From the NCBI GenBank assembly GCA_036426205.1, contig CM071568.1, positions 115,345,504 to 115,409,503 on the forward strand: a stretch of 64,000 nt of DNA, in the 5' to 3' direction. A program made the translations under genes and the position numbers. Shown here in pieces: positions 18,891 to 31,541 of the stretch; position 1 is the first letter of the stretch; the number at the start of each line of letters is the position of its first letter. The DNA comes from Ascaphus truei (lineage: Eukaryota > Chordata > Amphibia > Anura > Ascaphidae). The notes under the pieces are model-generated. The model saw only the letters and a list, made by a program, of their open reading frames with translations. It did not search any database and was not told where the DNA came from.

Positions 18891-20835
18891 TTAACTGCAG
18901 ATAAAATATATGTTGCAGTCTACACTGTCTGTTTCTCTTTCTTTTAATTTCTGGTAAGCTGTGAAGATAGCCATAAGCTGTCTGTTGCTGCTGCTTCTGT
19001 ATGGGAGAAAACTGCAGCACAAAGAAACTTTTACATACACCTAAACACAGAGCAATCTGTGAGTATAAAATCTATTGGACGAATGAAGTTAGATTTCAAA
19101 ATCCCAGTTCCAGACATATTGCACAATTTGTATATGTTCTCTATTTTCATGTTTTTGCGCTCCCTGATTTCCCGGGACATCTGTAAACTATGTGGATTAA
19201 GAAAGTAATCCCTATCAAAGGTTGAGCAGCATCTGACCAAGTTGTTTGTATATATTTCATTTATATGCACTGTATCACTTTTACTTGCTTGAAATATCAC
19301 AAAGCACTATAAGGTTTATTGATTAAAATAATCACTTTTTACACAGTATTCACATTAATATTTAAGGTATAATAACTTATAGGATCACTATTTAGATTTA
19401 AGCGCTATTGGATAACACTTGTTTCACTAGCGTCACGTGTAGTGGCATCGCGCAACGCCCAAAAAAGTAACTTACATCCAATGAAAGTACTCATACCGCA
19501 AACGATGGTCGTGATGCGCCGTACTGCAAAGTGGACGGCTGGGGAAGAGATTGAGAAATCTGTATTTTTCTTGCGACGACCATGTCACGTGTGTGGTTCA
19601 GCTAATTAGGGTGGACCGCACACGGCCACGCCTCGGCCACTCCTCCAAGCCTCCTCTGCTCTCCCTCCCTGGTATAATCAAGATGCTGCTTCCTGTAGCG
19701 CTGGGTGACGTCACAGAATAGCACTGCCACCTTGCAGCACTTAGTATAATCAAGGCCTTAGAGAAGCACAGTGGACCCTGGAACTCACCAGAGACTAACA
19801 CAAAGAGCCCTTGCTTACAGGTACCTCTTTAGACTTTGGGATGATAGGTTGGTAAGGGACTTATCCTCCCAGCCCTGCAGATAAAGACTTGGCAAGTGAG
19901 CTAGCCAAAGGTATAGGCTGTTTATTTGTTTATTGTCATGGTTTCTGCATTGTTTAAAGTGATTGGTTGAATAACGCCTTGGTTTAATTCCCCCCCAAAT
20001 CTGTCTCCCTTTTTGTACCTCTGCATATGTCCCTTACAAGGGTGCTGAGTTTTTTTTCTGTAAAAAAAAATCAGCATTTTTAGATCTAGCTCTCGGGATT
20101 TTTTTTTTCTGGCATCTAATGAAAAATCCCTTACAATTTTATATGTAATTCTCATTATTTTTGTCTCCCTCAAACTTTTAACATCAGATTGTTTTCCACA
20201 ATTTTAGAGATATTTCACAAGAAATACCAATTTTTTGTGAAAATGTAATATGGTAGCTTCTGACTTTCCACAAACCTCTATAATAACATTACGCGGAGAG
20301 ACTATTTTTGTCAACATTTAGTTATTGTAGATGTTTGTTGTTCTTGTGTTATTTTTAAAAAAGCAAGTATTTTTTGTAATGGGTTAGCTTATAATATCTT
20401 CTTTTTTTACATCTTCATAATTGCCAAAAAATTTCAATAAAACAAAGGATCATCAGTACATCCACTTTTTTTGTATATACTATAAAGTGTCCGTTTGGTT
20501 TACTTTAAGTTGGAAAGACTTCACATTAGTTAAACGTAAGATTTATCGAGCATAAAAGCACCATTAAAAAGGGCACAGATCCAACAGTGCTTATATAACA
20601 TTGTAAGGCACATGCACATACAGTACAGTGTCATGTTTGAGACTAATGGGTATCTAACAGGTTACAAGATCCTATGGAGGCATTGGTAAAGGGTTCATAC
20701 TTTTGGGTAAAGAGAAAGAATGAATATTCAAATTAAGAACAGTTAATCCACATTGTTTAAATTATTTCTTGAGTTTGAATTGCTTTCAAGTTACACATTC
20801 ATTTTTGCTTTTCATTTTTCTTTATATTTCCCTAA
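18891..20835. other. No gene seen
   Basis: About 1.9 kb of AT-rich DNA with a GC-richer patch at 19420-19760 containing GTGACGTCAC-like and CACGTG words. Frames are short and have no domain; the patch may be an old repeat. Confidence 0.4.
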
Positions 20836-20839
20836 TATT

Positions 20840-22320
20840 AACCCAAAATCTAAACAATTTCATCCAAACCATAACAGAAATATAAAAATAACAGTCAATA
20901 GAAAACAAGCATTTGCCAAAAAATGCATTGACAATCACTGTAGTTATCTGTACCCTAAAGAGGCACAGATTAATACATCATCAGTCAATGGGCAATGAAA
21001 AACATAAAAATAAAAAAATACAATAAAAAAACTTGTAAAAATAAAATTACATACATTCAATATTTTTCTTACCTTTAGAAGCTTCAGTAAGCTGTCGTAC
21101 CGTGACGTCAAAGTCAATCCAACGCCTTCCACCTTGAAGATCTGGAATAGGCAACAAAATTCTTCTTTCTTTTATCTTCTATCATCGTCTTCTTTCTTCA
21201 TCTGGCATTATTTCTTTCTTTTCTTTAATCTTCTATCTTCATCTGTCAATCCAAAACCCAATGTAAATCCAGAACAGGATGTTCTCTCTTCTTCTTCTTC
21301 CTGTTAAATGAGACGTACAGGCCTTATATAGCCTGTGACGTCACATTTTCAGGCCAGATGGCACAGCTCCAATCTGATTGGATGCTGTATCATGTGCCCG
21401 CCTATTTTTTGTTTTAAGGATGTGACGTCATCTCCAAGGGAGGTACGTTACATCCTTAAAAACACATGGCTATATTACATGGTATTACAGCCAATGGGAT
21501 TGAAAACAATCCCATTGGTCTTCAAAAGGATGTGACGTCACATTAAGGGATGATGTCACATCCTTTTGAACTAATGTGGTCTATCACATGGTACAGCAAC
21601 CAATGGGATTGTTTGCAGTCCCATTGGCTGTAATACCATGTGCTATAGCCATGTGGTTTTATGGATGTAACGTACCTCCCTTGGAAATGACGACACATCC
21701 TTAAAAAAAAAAAAAAAAAAAAAAAGAGGCGGGCACATTATACAGAGTCCAATCGGATTGGAGTTGTACCATCTGACCCTAAATTATGATATCACAGGCC
21801 CTATATGGCCAGTACGTCTCATTTTAGCGGAAAAAGTCGACGTAGCGACATCCGTTTGGATTTACCATTGGGCACTTTGGATTGACAGATGAAGATAGAA
21901 GATAGAATAAAAGAAGAAAATAATGACAGATGAAGATAGAAGAAGGTAAAAGAAGATTAAAGAGACAAGATTTTTGTTACCTGTTCCTGAACTTCAAGGT
22001 CGATGGAGTTGGATTGCTGGTGACGACGTCGCGGGTCAAGAGCTTCCAGATACGCCAGGAGTCGGAGGGTGAAGACTTCTAAAAGATAAGATAAATATTG
22101 AATGTATGCAAATGTCTTTTTTCAGTTTTTTTCATTGTATTTATTAATTGTTATGTTTGTGATGCCCATTGACTGATAATATATTAATCTGTGCCAAGGG
22201 TACAGATAAATACAGTGACAGCCAATGCTTTTTTTGGCAAAATGCTTGTTTTCAATTTAATTTTATTTGTTCGATTTCTGCTTATTGTTTGGATGAAATT
22301 GTTTTGATTTTGGATGGCTT
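20840..22320. repeat. Large fold-back inverted repeat
   Basis: The left arm (about 20840-21535) and right arm (about 21560-22320) are inverted copies: for example AATTTCATCC at 20856-20865 pairs with GGATGAAATTG at 22272-22282, and CAGATTAATA at 20966 pairs with TATTAATCTG at 22183. The centre (21531-21580) is itself a near-perfect hairpin, TTCAAAAGGATGTGACGTCA facing its complement. Each arm also contains a smaller hairpin, CCAATGGGATTG/CAATCCCATTGG. No coding sequence. This looks like a fold-back or long-TIR DNA element; terminal duplication was not found. Confidence 0.78.
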
Positions 22321-22360
22321 GTTTTTAGTACATTTCAGGATTGTTTCGCATTTTAAATTA

Positions 22361-22515
22361 TGTATTTGTTTTGTTGGCTACTGGTGTAAATTAATTATTT
22401 GTTTTGTTGGCTAGTGGTTTTATTTATTTCATTGATTTGTTGGCTACTGGTTTACATTAATTATTTGTTTGGTTGGCTACGGGTTTTATTTCTTTAATTG
22501 ATTGGTTGGATAGAT
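22361..22515. repeat. Tandem TTGGCTA repeats
   Basis: About four units of a word TTTGTTGGCTA(C/G)(T/G)GGTTT plus an AT-rich spacer (about 35 bp each) follow the right arm of the fold-back repeat. Confidence 0.6.
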
Positions 22516-23490
22516 GTTTATTTATTGGTATTTTTATGTTTTTGGAATAACATAATTGGAATTATTTTGCTGTTTTAGTGATAGATTAATGTAATTAATG
22601 TGTAGTGAGGCTTTTTAGTTCTTTTATTGTTGGGGTGTTTAGGTGCTGTACTATGGAAAGAGACCTCGCTCAAACCCCTAGATGGAGTAGCGTGCTGCCA
22701 AGGGAGTGTTGTGATGGAGATGGGGGAGTGTACCTGAGACAGGTACAAAAGGTCCCTTATATTGGCGCACAGCAGACCCTTATAATATACTATGGTCAGG
22801 GGTGAATGAAATGTACAAAGCACAAGATAAAATAAAAAAAGTTTATTAAATATTTTACAATGTTGTGTGGTGTAATTCACTTAGATAAAAATAGACTGGA
22901 TAAGTCTATACTACTACTGGGTATCCCTAGTCGGTGCCAGTGTGGGATAGTGATCTCATGCCAAATGGCTCAAAATAGGAAGTGTTTGAGGCAGTGTGTG
23001 TGGGGAAAAGATCCATCGTAGTACCAACGTGTTCGGTTGCGGTGTGTTCTTTGATTATTGTTTATTTTTTGGCCTAAATTATGTTTTATTCAGGTGAGTC
23101 AGTGGGAGTGTATTGTCGGCTTAGTCCTGGGCCCAATGTATATGGTGATATGGAGTAATACAGGTGCCAAAATAAATGGATACAAGGGTCGGGTATATTG
23201 GATGCCGGTGGTTGTGGTTAGGCCTCCTATGGTGTCGGTGCGGGGTACGGGCCCTTAATTTATATAGGCGGTTATTTAATTGGCTAGATTGTCATTACAG
23301 GGTTAGGGCAAATTGAGTATTGTGATTTTTTTTTTTTCTGGTATTCTTGCTGGCAGGCATCGGAGACATGGACCTGCGATAGGAGCTGGGACCGAACCCT
23401 TCATGATGGCAGGTGAAATTTAACATTTTTATTTATTTTATTAATGCTGACTGGCAATGTTATTTTATTATTGGAAGGACGCACATTATC
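22516..23490. other. No gene; possible repeat
   Basis: Contains a segment ending in an AT-rich AAAAGTTTATTAAAT stretch at 22835-22860 and a G/T-rich stretch from 23090. No recognised domain on either strand. Confidence 0.35.
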
Positions 23491-23499
23491 CATATCTGG

Positions 23500-23960
23500 A
23501 TATAGTAATTTTGCCCATGTTGTACTGTATATTGTTGGGGTGGGGGAGGGGATTGGGGTGGTGTTGAGGAGATGGGTAGTAGGGTTTGTTTGTGTGTTTA
23601 AATTTATATTGGGTGGGTAGCGAGGATGGTGAAGTTGGCATTTCGGCCTTTGGTGGGTGTTTGCGACTTCGGTGGTATAGCGTGAGGGTTAAACCCTCAT
23701 GAGAGGGGGGGTGAGGTGTGTTGTGTGGGTGGGGGGGGGTTCTGGAGAGGGATGTTAGTGGTAGAGGTGGTGGGAAAACAGCGGGGAGTGTTTGTTGTGA
23801 TTTTTGAGTGGTAGAAATTATGAGTTGGGGTATTCAGTTTGGGTGTGGTATTGGTGGGGGAGGGGATAGGACAGTTGTTATGATTGAATAGTAAGGGGTA
23901 AATTGTTATATTTTTAGGAAAGTCTATCATTTGTTTTAAATGTAATAATTTTTTTGTGTG
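23500..23960. repeat. G/T-rich, C-poor tract
   Basis: Strong plus-strand G excess with many GGGG runs (23535-23560, 23703-23742, 23850-23870) and very few C. The minus-strand frame 23697-23930 is the mirror of this composition, not a gene. Confidence 0.6.
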
Positions 23961-26000
23961 GTTGGGGACAAGATCAGGGGTGGGTTGAGGCGTGGTTCAC
24001 GGATTATTTGGTCCCGGGGTGACATCAGGGTGAAATGATTGTTTGGGAAACTTCCCTGTATAGACGGGGAAGCTCAAGAATAGCGGCCAGTGAGTAATGC
24101 ATCGCGGGTCGTCCACAACTAAAGCTAACAGTACCTACATCAGCAGCCGAAAAGCCTGGGTGGCGCGGTAACGAAATAAGAGAGACAATTGGATAGCTAT
24201 ATTTTTGGGTACTATCCATATGACGTATGTAACTAGGCGTGGTAGTATCATCAAAAATAACTTAAAAGACCTGCTGTCTACATGTGGCCCAGTTCAGTCA
24301 ACATTTTCCAACCCTAACCTCTCCCCACCCACACTATTGTTCTTCAGAGCACTGAGCAATGACTTTAGCTTATTGCAAAAAAAGAAAAACACAGTTTGGG
24401 GATTAAGCAAACAGAGCTGTCCTTTCTAAATGATTGCTTGGCTGGTTCAAGGATGCACTGACAGTATTGAGATTAACACCATGGCACAAACTTCCAGTTG
24501 CAGCAGGGTCGGTTGTAAATGAACTGCATTATGCACGAGACCACGGAATGAAGTGTTGTATTCTTAACCGAAAACTTTAACACCCAGGGCTTTCATTTCA
24601 GGATGCAGTATCAGAACACCAAACGATTCATGGGTCATTGCGGACACGGCGAGTACAAAATAGGGTGACCTCGTCTGCTTCCCACCACTCACTAGCACTA
24701 CTAAAAACGTACATAAGCAGTGAACCATGGCTAACCTTCGCCTCTGCCCTCCTCCTGATCATTGCCTTGCCCTTAAGCTCGGTGTGCAATGCAGTAAGTA
24801 CAGGAATTGATTCAACTATGTAATAATATGTAAAGAAAAGGTTCTCAATAGATTCTTGCAATAACGCTGATTGTATTCTATTTATGAGTTTAATGCGCCA
24901 AAAAATTGCGGTACAAAGGTTTACAGAGTTAGTTATATTAACTAAACATATGACATACCAAACAAGGACAAATAATGCCCAGCACAAAAAGAAATGAGTT
25001 GCCATTGTTTGGGAGAGCTTGACATCTAAGAGGGAAAGGCATAGTTGAAACAACAGTAAAGTGGCTGAAGTCGATTTGTGGTATCACGTATAACTCAGGT
25101 TGGAGGATATAGTTGAACCCGAATACTAGGCATTGTACTAGCGTGCATGCTGCCATAGTTCTAAACGATAATGCGATTTAGCTTCTAAAGTCCCGTATTA
25201 TGTTACTTATGCAATATGTATATTGAGTGGTATACGTCAACAGTGTGTAGAACTGGCAGTATGACACGAATAATATCAGTAAATCCAGAGCCGTCACGAC
25301 GATTGCATCGTGAGAATGGGAGACCTAACTGAGTTGCTGGCAAACGGTAGTATTACATGGGTGGGGGACTAGTGGTGGGGTGTAAACACAACAGAGGAGA
25401 AGTTTAATTACCTCTGAAGCCCCCATACAATCACCTGAATCACGTTCGTCACCGGCAAGAGGTTGCTGCAGCTTGAAAATCGGACCTCTGTCTTGGCTCT
25501 GAAGCATGAGATGATCGTGTCCTGTGGTACCGAGCCATCTTTATCCGTTTGCATCACGGTTTAAGCATGCTAACTAGCTGGTGTGATCCTGAAAAACCGT
25601 CTCTGTCTAGGGAACAGATGGGGATAGCGTGTCCGATGTTAAGATCTGCAAAGCGGTTGAAGGCGGTTACTGCCATCGGAAGCGTGACACGAGAAATTGA
25701 CTGAAGATTCGGTGTTAACGCAAACCCAGTAATATAGCACTGGTTACCAACTCACCAAGGGTGTATGAAAATAGGAAAAAATATGTCTACTAATGACAAT
25801 GCATAAAAAAAATTTGCTACTGCTCCAGTATACTCCTTGAGAAAAGCTTTTAGCAGAATGGGTGCGTTGGGAGGACTAGAGTTTTGTCCGGCTGTGTGCT
25901 GGTCCCCAGTTATGTGGTGTTTGTTGTTTTTTTAATATGTAGCGCCAATATATACAACATATAATATTATCGTAATACTATCTTAATATCCAACATACAT
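23961..26000. other. No gene seen
   Basis: Two kilobases with scattered short frames, the longest 24628-25053 on the minus strand (141 codons, hydrophobic stretch FFLCWALFVLVWYVICLV), which has no family resemblance and no supporting context. Treated as noise. Confidence 0.35.
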
Positions 26001-26007
26001 CTCATAT

Positions 26008-26085
26008 ATATAATACACGCTTAACCCACCCCACACTGATGAAGCCCATCAAGTGCGTAAACAGCTGGCTTGTGGGTGGTTTCTG
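26008..26085 (+). ncRNA. Very degenerate hammerhead-like motif
   Basis: CTGATGA (26036-26042) is preceded by CCACCCCACA and followed at a distance by TGTGGGTGG, which could pair as a long stem I. The second core is GTAAAC instead of GAAAC and stem II pairs poorly. Probably an old PLE terminal repeat. Confidence 0.25.
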
Positions 26086-26089
26086 GTAT

Positions 26090-27105
26090 GCACCTAAAAC
26101 CCTGGCTTTGCCCAAAGTGTGACCGGATCAATGCGGATCAATGCTGGTCAGCCTATAAGGGAACCATGTTAATCAAGGGTGTATTGAGGGCAAAAATTGA
26201 GCACTGGTTTGTGCTATCATGTTTCATTCAATTTCCCCAAATCCCGTTGCTGCAGTGGAGTGCTGGATGCTGGTGATCATGGGAAAGGCTGGTGTTGCAG
26301 ACCTTCCCTAAGCATGCAGATGAGCATACAGGCGGTAATGTTGCCTATGCTATAAGGCATGTCTTTAGGCAGGTCTGCGACCGCCCCCAAGCCTTTGGGG
26401 GGAGGGAGGGGGGGGAGGGACAAAAGATGTTTAAGAGAAAGCGGGGTGGGGAATGTTTCATATGCCTCCCCGCGATGTTTATGTGGCGTGTTGGGCGGTA
26501 ATTGAGAAGGTTTTTGGGGTACGTTGGCTGGGGACACTTTCCGCGCTTAAGCACAAGGGGGCGGAGCAGTACAGGCACTTCCGACTGCGGGCCACCGGTA
26601 TTCTGGGAAATGGACATTCAAATGAGCACAACATTTTCCACTTGTTGCCTGCATAACCATTTTTTTAACATGTGGTTTCCGCTATGGAGGGCTTAAGCTG
26701 CGGCGGTGGTCCCACAGCTTGGAGGGGGGCACAGACGCCAGAGGTTAGAAGGTGCATACCCAGAAAACGCACGCCACAGCTAGCTGTTCGACCTGGAGGG
26801 GGTCGTCATCATTGTGGGGTTGATGGACTGGGGGGATGGGCAAGGAAGCGATGGAATATCTAAGACCATGGAATGACTGATTTAAGTTGGTTGGGTAGTA
26901 AACAAAAGTGACAAAAAGCCCTCCACCTGAAGAGTCGACCTATTGCAAGTAAGGCATGTAATTCATGGCTGGGCATGGGGTCTTAGGGCGGGCTGCAACC
27001 CCGGCCCGCGGGCCACTTTCCACCATTAGGCAACCGGGACCCAGCATAGGCAGCGACTTCCGAGCTTCAGTGGCTTGGGGCTGTCTGATGAGAAGTGAGC
27101 ATCCA
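26090..27105. other. No gene seen
   Basis: Mixed-composition sequence with a poly-G patch at 26397-26420. No domain or structured repeat recognised. Confidence 0.35.
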
Positions 27106-27109
27106 ATGT

Positions 27110-28435
27110 AGGGCACAGCATTGTTATAATATGGAAATATCTATATCTACGAAACCAACGAATAGTGCGCTGGGCTAGATTGAGTCCTAACAAGCTGAAA
27201 GAAGAGTTAGCCTGTATATGCACGTCACCAACGGGGTGGTGAGAAAGAAGGCTATTAAATTGTGACAACCTATTAAAATCACGGATTCTAGAGACATCAA
27301 CAGCAATAATAACCATGACCTCATCAACTCTCTAAAATAAAAAATTAAAAAGGTAAAAAAGTGTGTGTTGCGGAGCGGAATAAGTAAAAACTATTAGTAA
27401 AAATTGATAGAGGTAAAACCTTGTTTTGAAGTCCTTTGACAAAAACAGAGTCCCTGTTCAAAGAGTATTCGTCCCAGGTGTTTGCAGCCCGTGTCAAGGT
27501 TCCACTACTCCCGGTTGATTATACCTGTGAAAAGAAAAAAAGAAAACAAGGTCGCCACATCATTCATACGTTTATAGGACAGTGTTTTATGAGTAAAACA
27601 TTAAAACAACAGGAATGCCCACTCCAAAAGTACGACTTGGAAGAGTAAGCAAATAGTGAATGGGGTCTCTCATGTCCAGAAGTGCGTCCCGATCAGGGTA
27701 ATGGTCGGGATCCCTCGGGGGGAATCGCGTAGCATCCAGTTCATGCATGTCAGATGGACCGGTGAAGTTGGACGATGTTCTCAATTCTGCGCTACTGCAC
27801 AGGAAGGTGGCGCGCTCTGGGAACCAGCAATAGCCAGGCAACATTTGCGGTTAGTGCATAGTAACGCCAACACAGCGGAGCAGGAAACCAAACTTTAGCA
27901 CCATGCAGACAACAGATTGCCGAGCGCACGTGACGGTCCTTCACCAACCACGCCTATAAAAACACGTTTTCGTCATCAATGATGACTTCATCAGGGGTTT
28001 ACCATTGGTGCCCGGTCTATACAGTATTTGATAGGAAGGCATTTGCATACACTAATGTAGCAATTAGCTAACAATAGCAACACACAATCATTTACGATAA
28101 GAAACAGAAATAATGGGTTTAGAAACAAACGGCCATTGAAATTTCTGAATGTAATCATACGAGATCATGACACAAATGATATATATAGCCCTTTTTTGGG
28201 CTCAAATTGATAATGTATAACCAACTTTTTTACACTAAGTTATTTTCGACCGCACCCTGGGTCAGTCTGAACTTTTAGAGGGATAGAAGAGTGTATCTAT
28301 TCACACAGAGGTACAATTACATAAGATTTGGAAGTAAATGATATACTGATAAATAAAACAGGATTAAAATTTGATTAGCTAGAGAATCAATATAGTCACC
28401 AAAGAGGGTTTAGAGCAGAATTAACCCTTAATTAG
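27110..28435 (-). repeat. Downstream PLE terminal repeat and 3' region (copy A)
   Basis: 27110-28110 aligns with 37283-38200 (same strand) and 27540-28435 aligns with the reverse complement of 40006-40810. Shared words include GGCACCCAATGGGTA-type sequence next to the hammerhead and TTTTGAAGTCCTTTGA near 27430 and 37568. It is less decayed than copy B. Confidence 0.7.
27968..27994 (-). ncRNA. Hammerhead core of PLE terminal repeat A
   Basis: The minus strand reads CTGATGA, stem II GTCATCATTGATGAC (a perfect hairpin with a tiny loop), then GAAA. Both core boxes match the hammerhead consensus. Stem I is only partly paired (ACCC against a diverged partner). Confidence 0.6.
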
Positions 28436-31400
28436 GGGGGTTGTGTGGGGGGGGGGTGGGAGGTGTGGGAATGCATGTCAAAGAGAAAAGTTAAGTAGTT
28501 GGAAGAAGTTGTGAGTGTTGGTGATATTGTTGTTTTAAGGGTTGATTTAAAGGAAATGTATTGTTAATGAGGGGGTTAAAATTAGTTGGGGGCATATAAA
28601 TCTGTTATGGTTAAGAAGAGAATATGGATTTATGGTGTTAGGAATAAATGCTAGGTTGAAAGATGGGGGTGGAGAAAAAATGTTTGGTGTTGAGTTTGGG
28701 AATATGTGGAAATGTAGGGAGTTAAAAGGGTTATGATAGTGGTGTTTGGGGGTAGGGAGGTAGGGGGGTGGTGGTGTTGGGTTTGTAGGAAAAAGTTTCG
28801 AAATTGGTTTTGGAGGATGATTTATTTTTTAAAGGGGATGTGATTGGAGGAAGTTGTATTTTAACGATTTTGTGGTATGGGAAGGGAAAGCGTAGAAAAT
28901 TGATGGTTGCTGGGAGTGAAGATGGGAAAGGATATTGGGGGGTGGGGGTGGGTTTTGCAATGGTTAAAAAAAGGGAAAGAGGGATGGGGTGAAGTAGAAT
29001 GGTAAGGAGGGGGGTTGAGATTAGGGATGAGTTAGGGGAGTTGTGGGATGAAATATTTAAGGATATAATGTATATTTAATTGTAATCAATAGGTGTTTGA
29101 AGAGGGGTTTGAATTAAAAAAATTAAAATTAAGTATTTTTGACTTTTTTTTTGTGTGAATTGGTTTTTGGTGTTGTTTGGGTTTTAAAATGATTCTGTAA
29201 AAAAATTTTTTTTGGAAGTTTGTGTTTTGTTTGGAGGGAGATGGGACTGAGAATAAGTTTATAGAAGCTTGGAGTTATTAGGGTGTGTAAGCATATTTTG
29301 GGGAGGGGAGGAAGGGAAGGGGGGGAAAAGGAGAGGTGTAGGGAGAGGGGCGGGGGGTGGGGCTGGCAGGGGTGTTTTTCGGTTGTTTTTGTTTTCGTAT
29401 CTTTCTGTTGTGGATATATTTTTTTTATATGGTTTGTTTGATTGGGAGAGACACGGCCGATAACAGGGAAATGGAGAGTGGGGGGGGGGTTTGTGTTGTT
29501 TTAGACTTGTTATTTGGTTTGCTTTTATGTTTGTGTTTGTCTGGTCTGCCCGCGTGGTGTTTACGTTTGTGCTTGGTGTGTTTTAGATTGGTGTGTGATC
29601 ATACACTTGGTTTTGTTCTAACATTGGCTGTGGAAATTGTGGGGTGTGTGGATTTTTCCTTGGGTGAGATTTTATTGTAGTTATAGTTTGGGCCTCGTTT
29701 TGTTAGTTTGGGGGTTAGAGGATGTAGGCTTTCTCTAGTGTGCAAGATGGGTGCGTGTTGGGTTTAGGCTGGTAGTGTTATGGCTAGTGGTTGGGGTATC
29801 GGGGTGAGTGTTGTAGCAGGGGGGTTGAGTGGGGGGTTGGTGAGAGGGGGGGTGGGGGAAGGCGAAAGGGGCGCAGGGCGTGGGGAAGGGGAGGGTGGGG
29901 GGGAGGAAGAGAGTCGCCGTGGTTGCGGGAGGGAGGGGGCGATCGGGAATTGGGCGTGGGCGGGGGGCGGCCGGAATGGGGAAAGGGTCGGTTCGAAATC
30001 ATGGGAGTCGGACGGGGTTTTTGTTTTTTTATTTTTTTGATCATTGTGTTTTGCTGCATTTTTGGGAGTATCTTATGGTGTGTTTTATGGGTTGTTGTTT
30101 CTGATTTCCTCTTTGTTTCTTATCTAGCGATCTTATTTGTTGTTTGTCTATGGGTGTTTTATTACTGGAGTGGGAGATGGAAAGAAGCACCGAGCAGGGA
30201 GCGGCGACAACACAAGCGGGAAGAAAAAGCGGAAAAAAAGCAAATGGGAATAAGGGGGGAGGGGGGCAGTGAATCGGGAAGGGGGGCGGGAAAAAAAGAA
30301 AAGGCAGCGTAGAAACGGAAGCGGGAGGGGAAGAAGAATGTGGAAAAAGGGGAAGGATACTAGAGAAAAGCGAACATTAGAGAGAGGAAGGAGAGGGGGA
30401 GGGGAGCGGCGTGATGTTGCCATAAAAGGAACTAACCGACTCACAATTTACTGGTTGGGGACTTTAAGGAGTAAGATGCCAATTACATGTTTCGGCTTGG
30501 TAGTTCTAGTATAACATATTTTCTCTCTCTTGTGTTTATATTTTTAGGCCAAAATGCCGGGGAACAATACGGTGGGAGGGGAGGGGTGGCGTTTTTTGTT
30601 GCTGTTATATATTCTTTGTTTTTTTCTATTTATTTGATAGGGAAGAGGCGGGCACGAGAGAGTTTTGTTTGTTCTTGGTTTTCTTTACTGTTTTGTTATT
30701 CGCCCCCACACAACGCGAAGGGCAGCCTTAGAGGGGATGACGAAGGGGCCGGCCGCAGAGAACGGCTACACAGAGGAAGGGGGAGAGAATACAGTAGGGA
30801 AAAGCAAAACGGGAGTAGGACTGACGCGTGGGAGTGGAGTGTAGAGGATCCGAAGATAAAGGGGGAACGGGAAAAAATGCGGAGGTGAAGCAAAAAAGGG
30901 CAACCAAAGATCGAAGCGAGAGATAAAGTACTAAGGGAATAAGAATAGTGGCAAGGGGAGAGAAGGGGGGAGGAGCGGATGAAAGGAAGCTGGGAGGGGA
31001 AAGGTACAGCAGACGAGGAGAGAGAACGGGGTCACAAAGGAGAAGCGGAAGAAAGGTGAACTTCGTTTTTATTTTTTATTGTGTATTTTGTTCTTTTGGG
31101 TTTTTGTTTTTGTGTGCTAGGTGGAGTATGTGTCCTATGCTGCTTTGCACTGTGGACTCCTGTTCGGTAATGTTTCACAAGGGTCGGTTTTAGACAGTAT
31201 CTTGTCTGTTTTAGTTAGGGTGTATTATTATTATATCTGCAAATTTTAAATGTGGAGGTCATTATGTTCCCCCCCCCCCGGGCGGGCCGGCCCCGGCCCC
31301 CCCCCCCCCCCACACCCCCCCCAACGCGAACCACAACCCCCCGCACGTGCCCCACCCCGCCCCACCACCCGCCTTCCCACGCGCCCCCCTGCCCCCCCCG

Positions 31401-31503
31401 CCCACCGTCGCCCCCCCCCACACAACCCCCCACCCCCCGCGCCTCCCCCCCGCCTCCCGCCGCACCGGGGCCCCGGGCCGCCGCCCCCCCCCCCCACCCA
31501 CCC

Positions 31504-31541
<38 letters not shown>

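Noticed and set aside
24628..25053. 141-codon minus-strand frame with a hydrophobic segment
   Set aside because: No family resemblance, no regulatory context, and such lengths are expected by chance in 64 kb.
29780..30515. Gly/Arg/Glu-rich frames in the G-rich block
   Set aside because: Composition-driven: nearly C-free sequence gives few usable signals, and opposite-strand frames mirror them.
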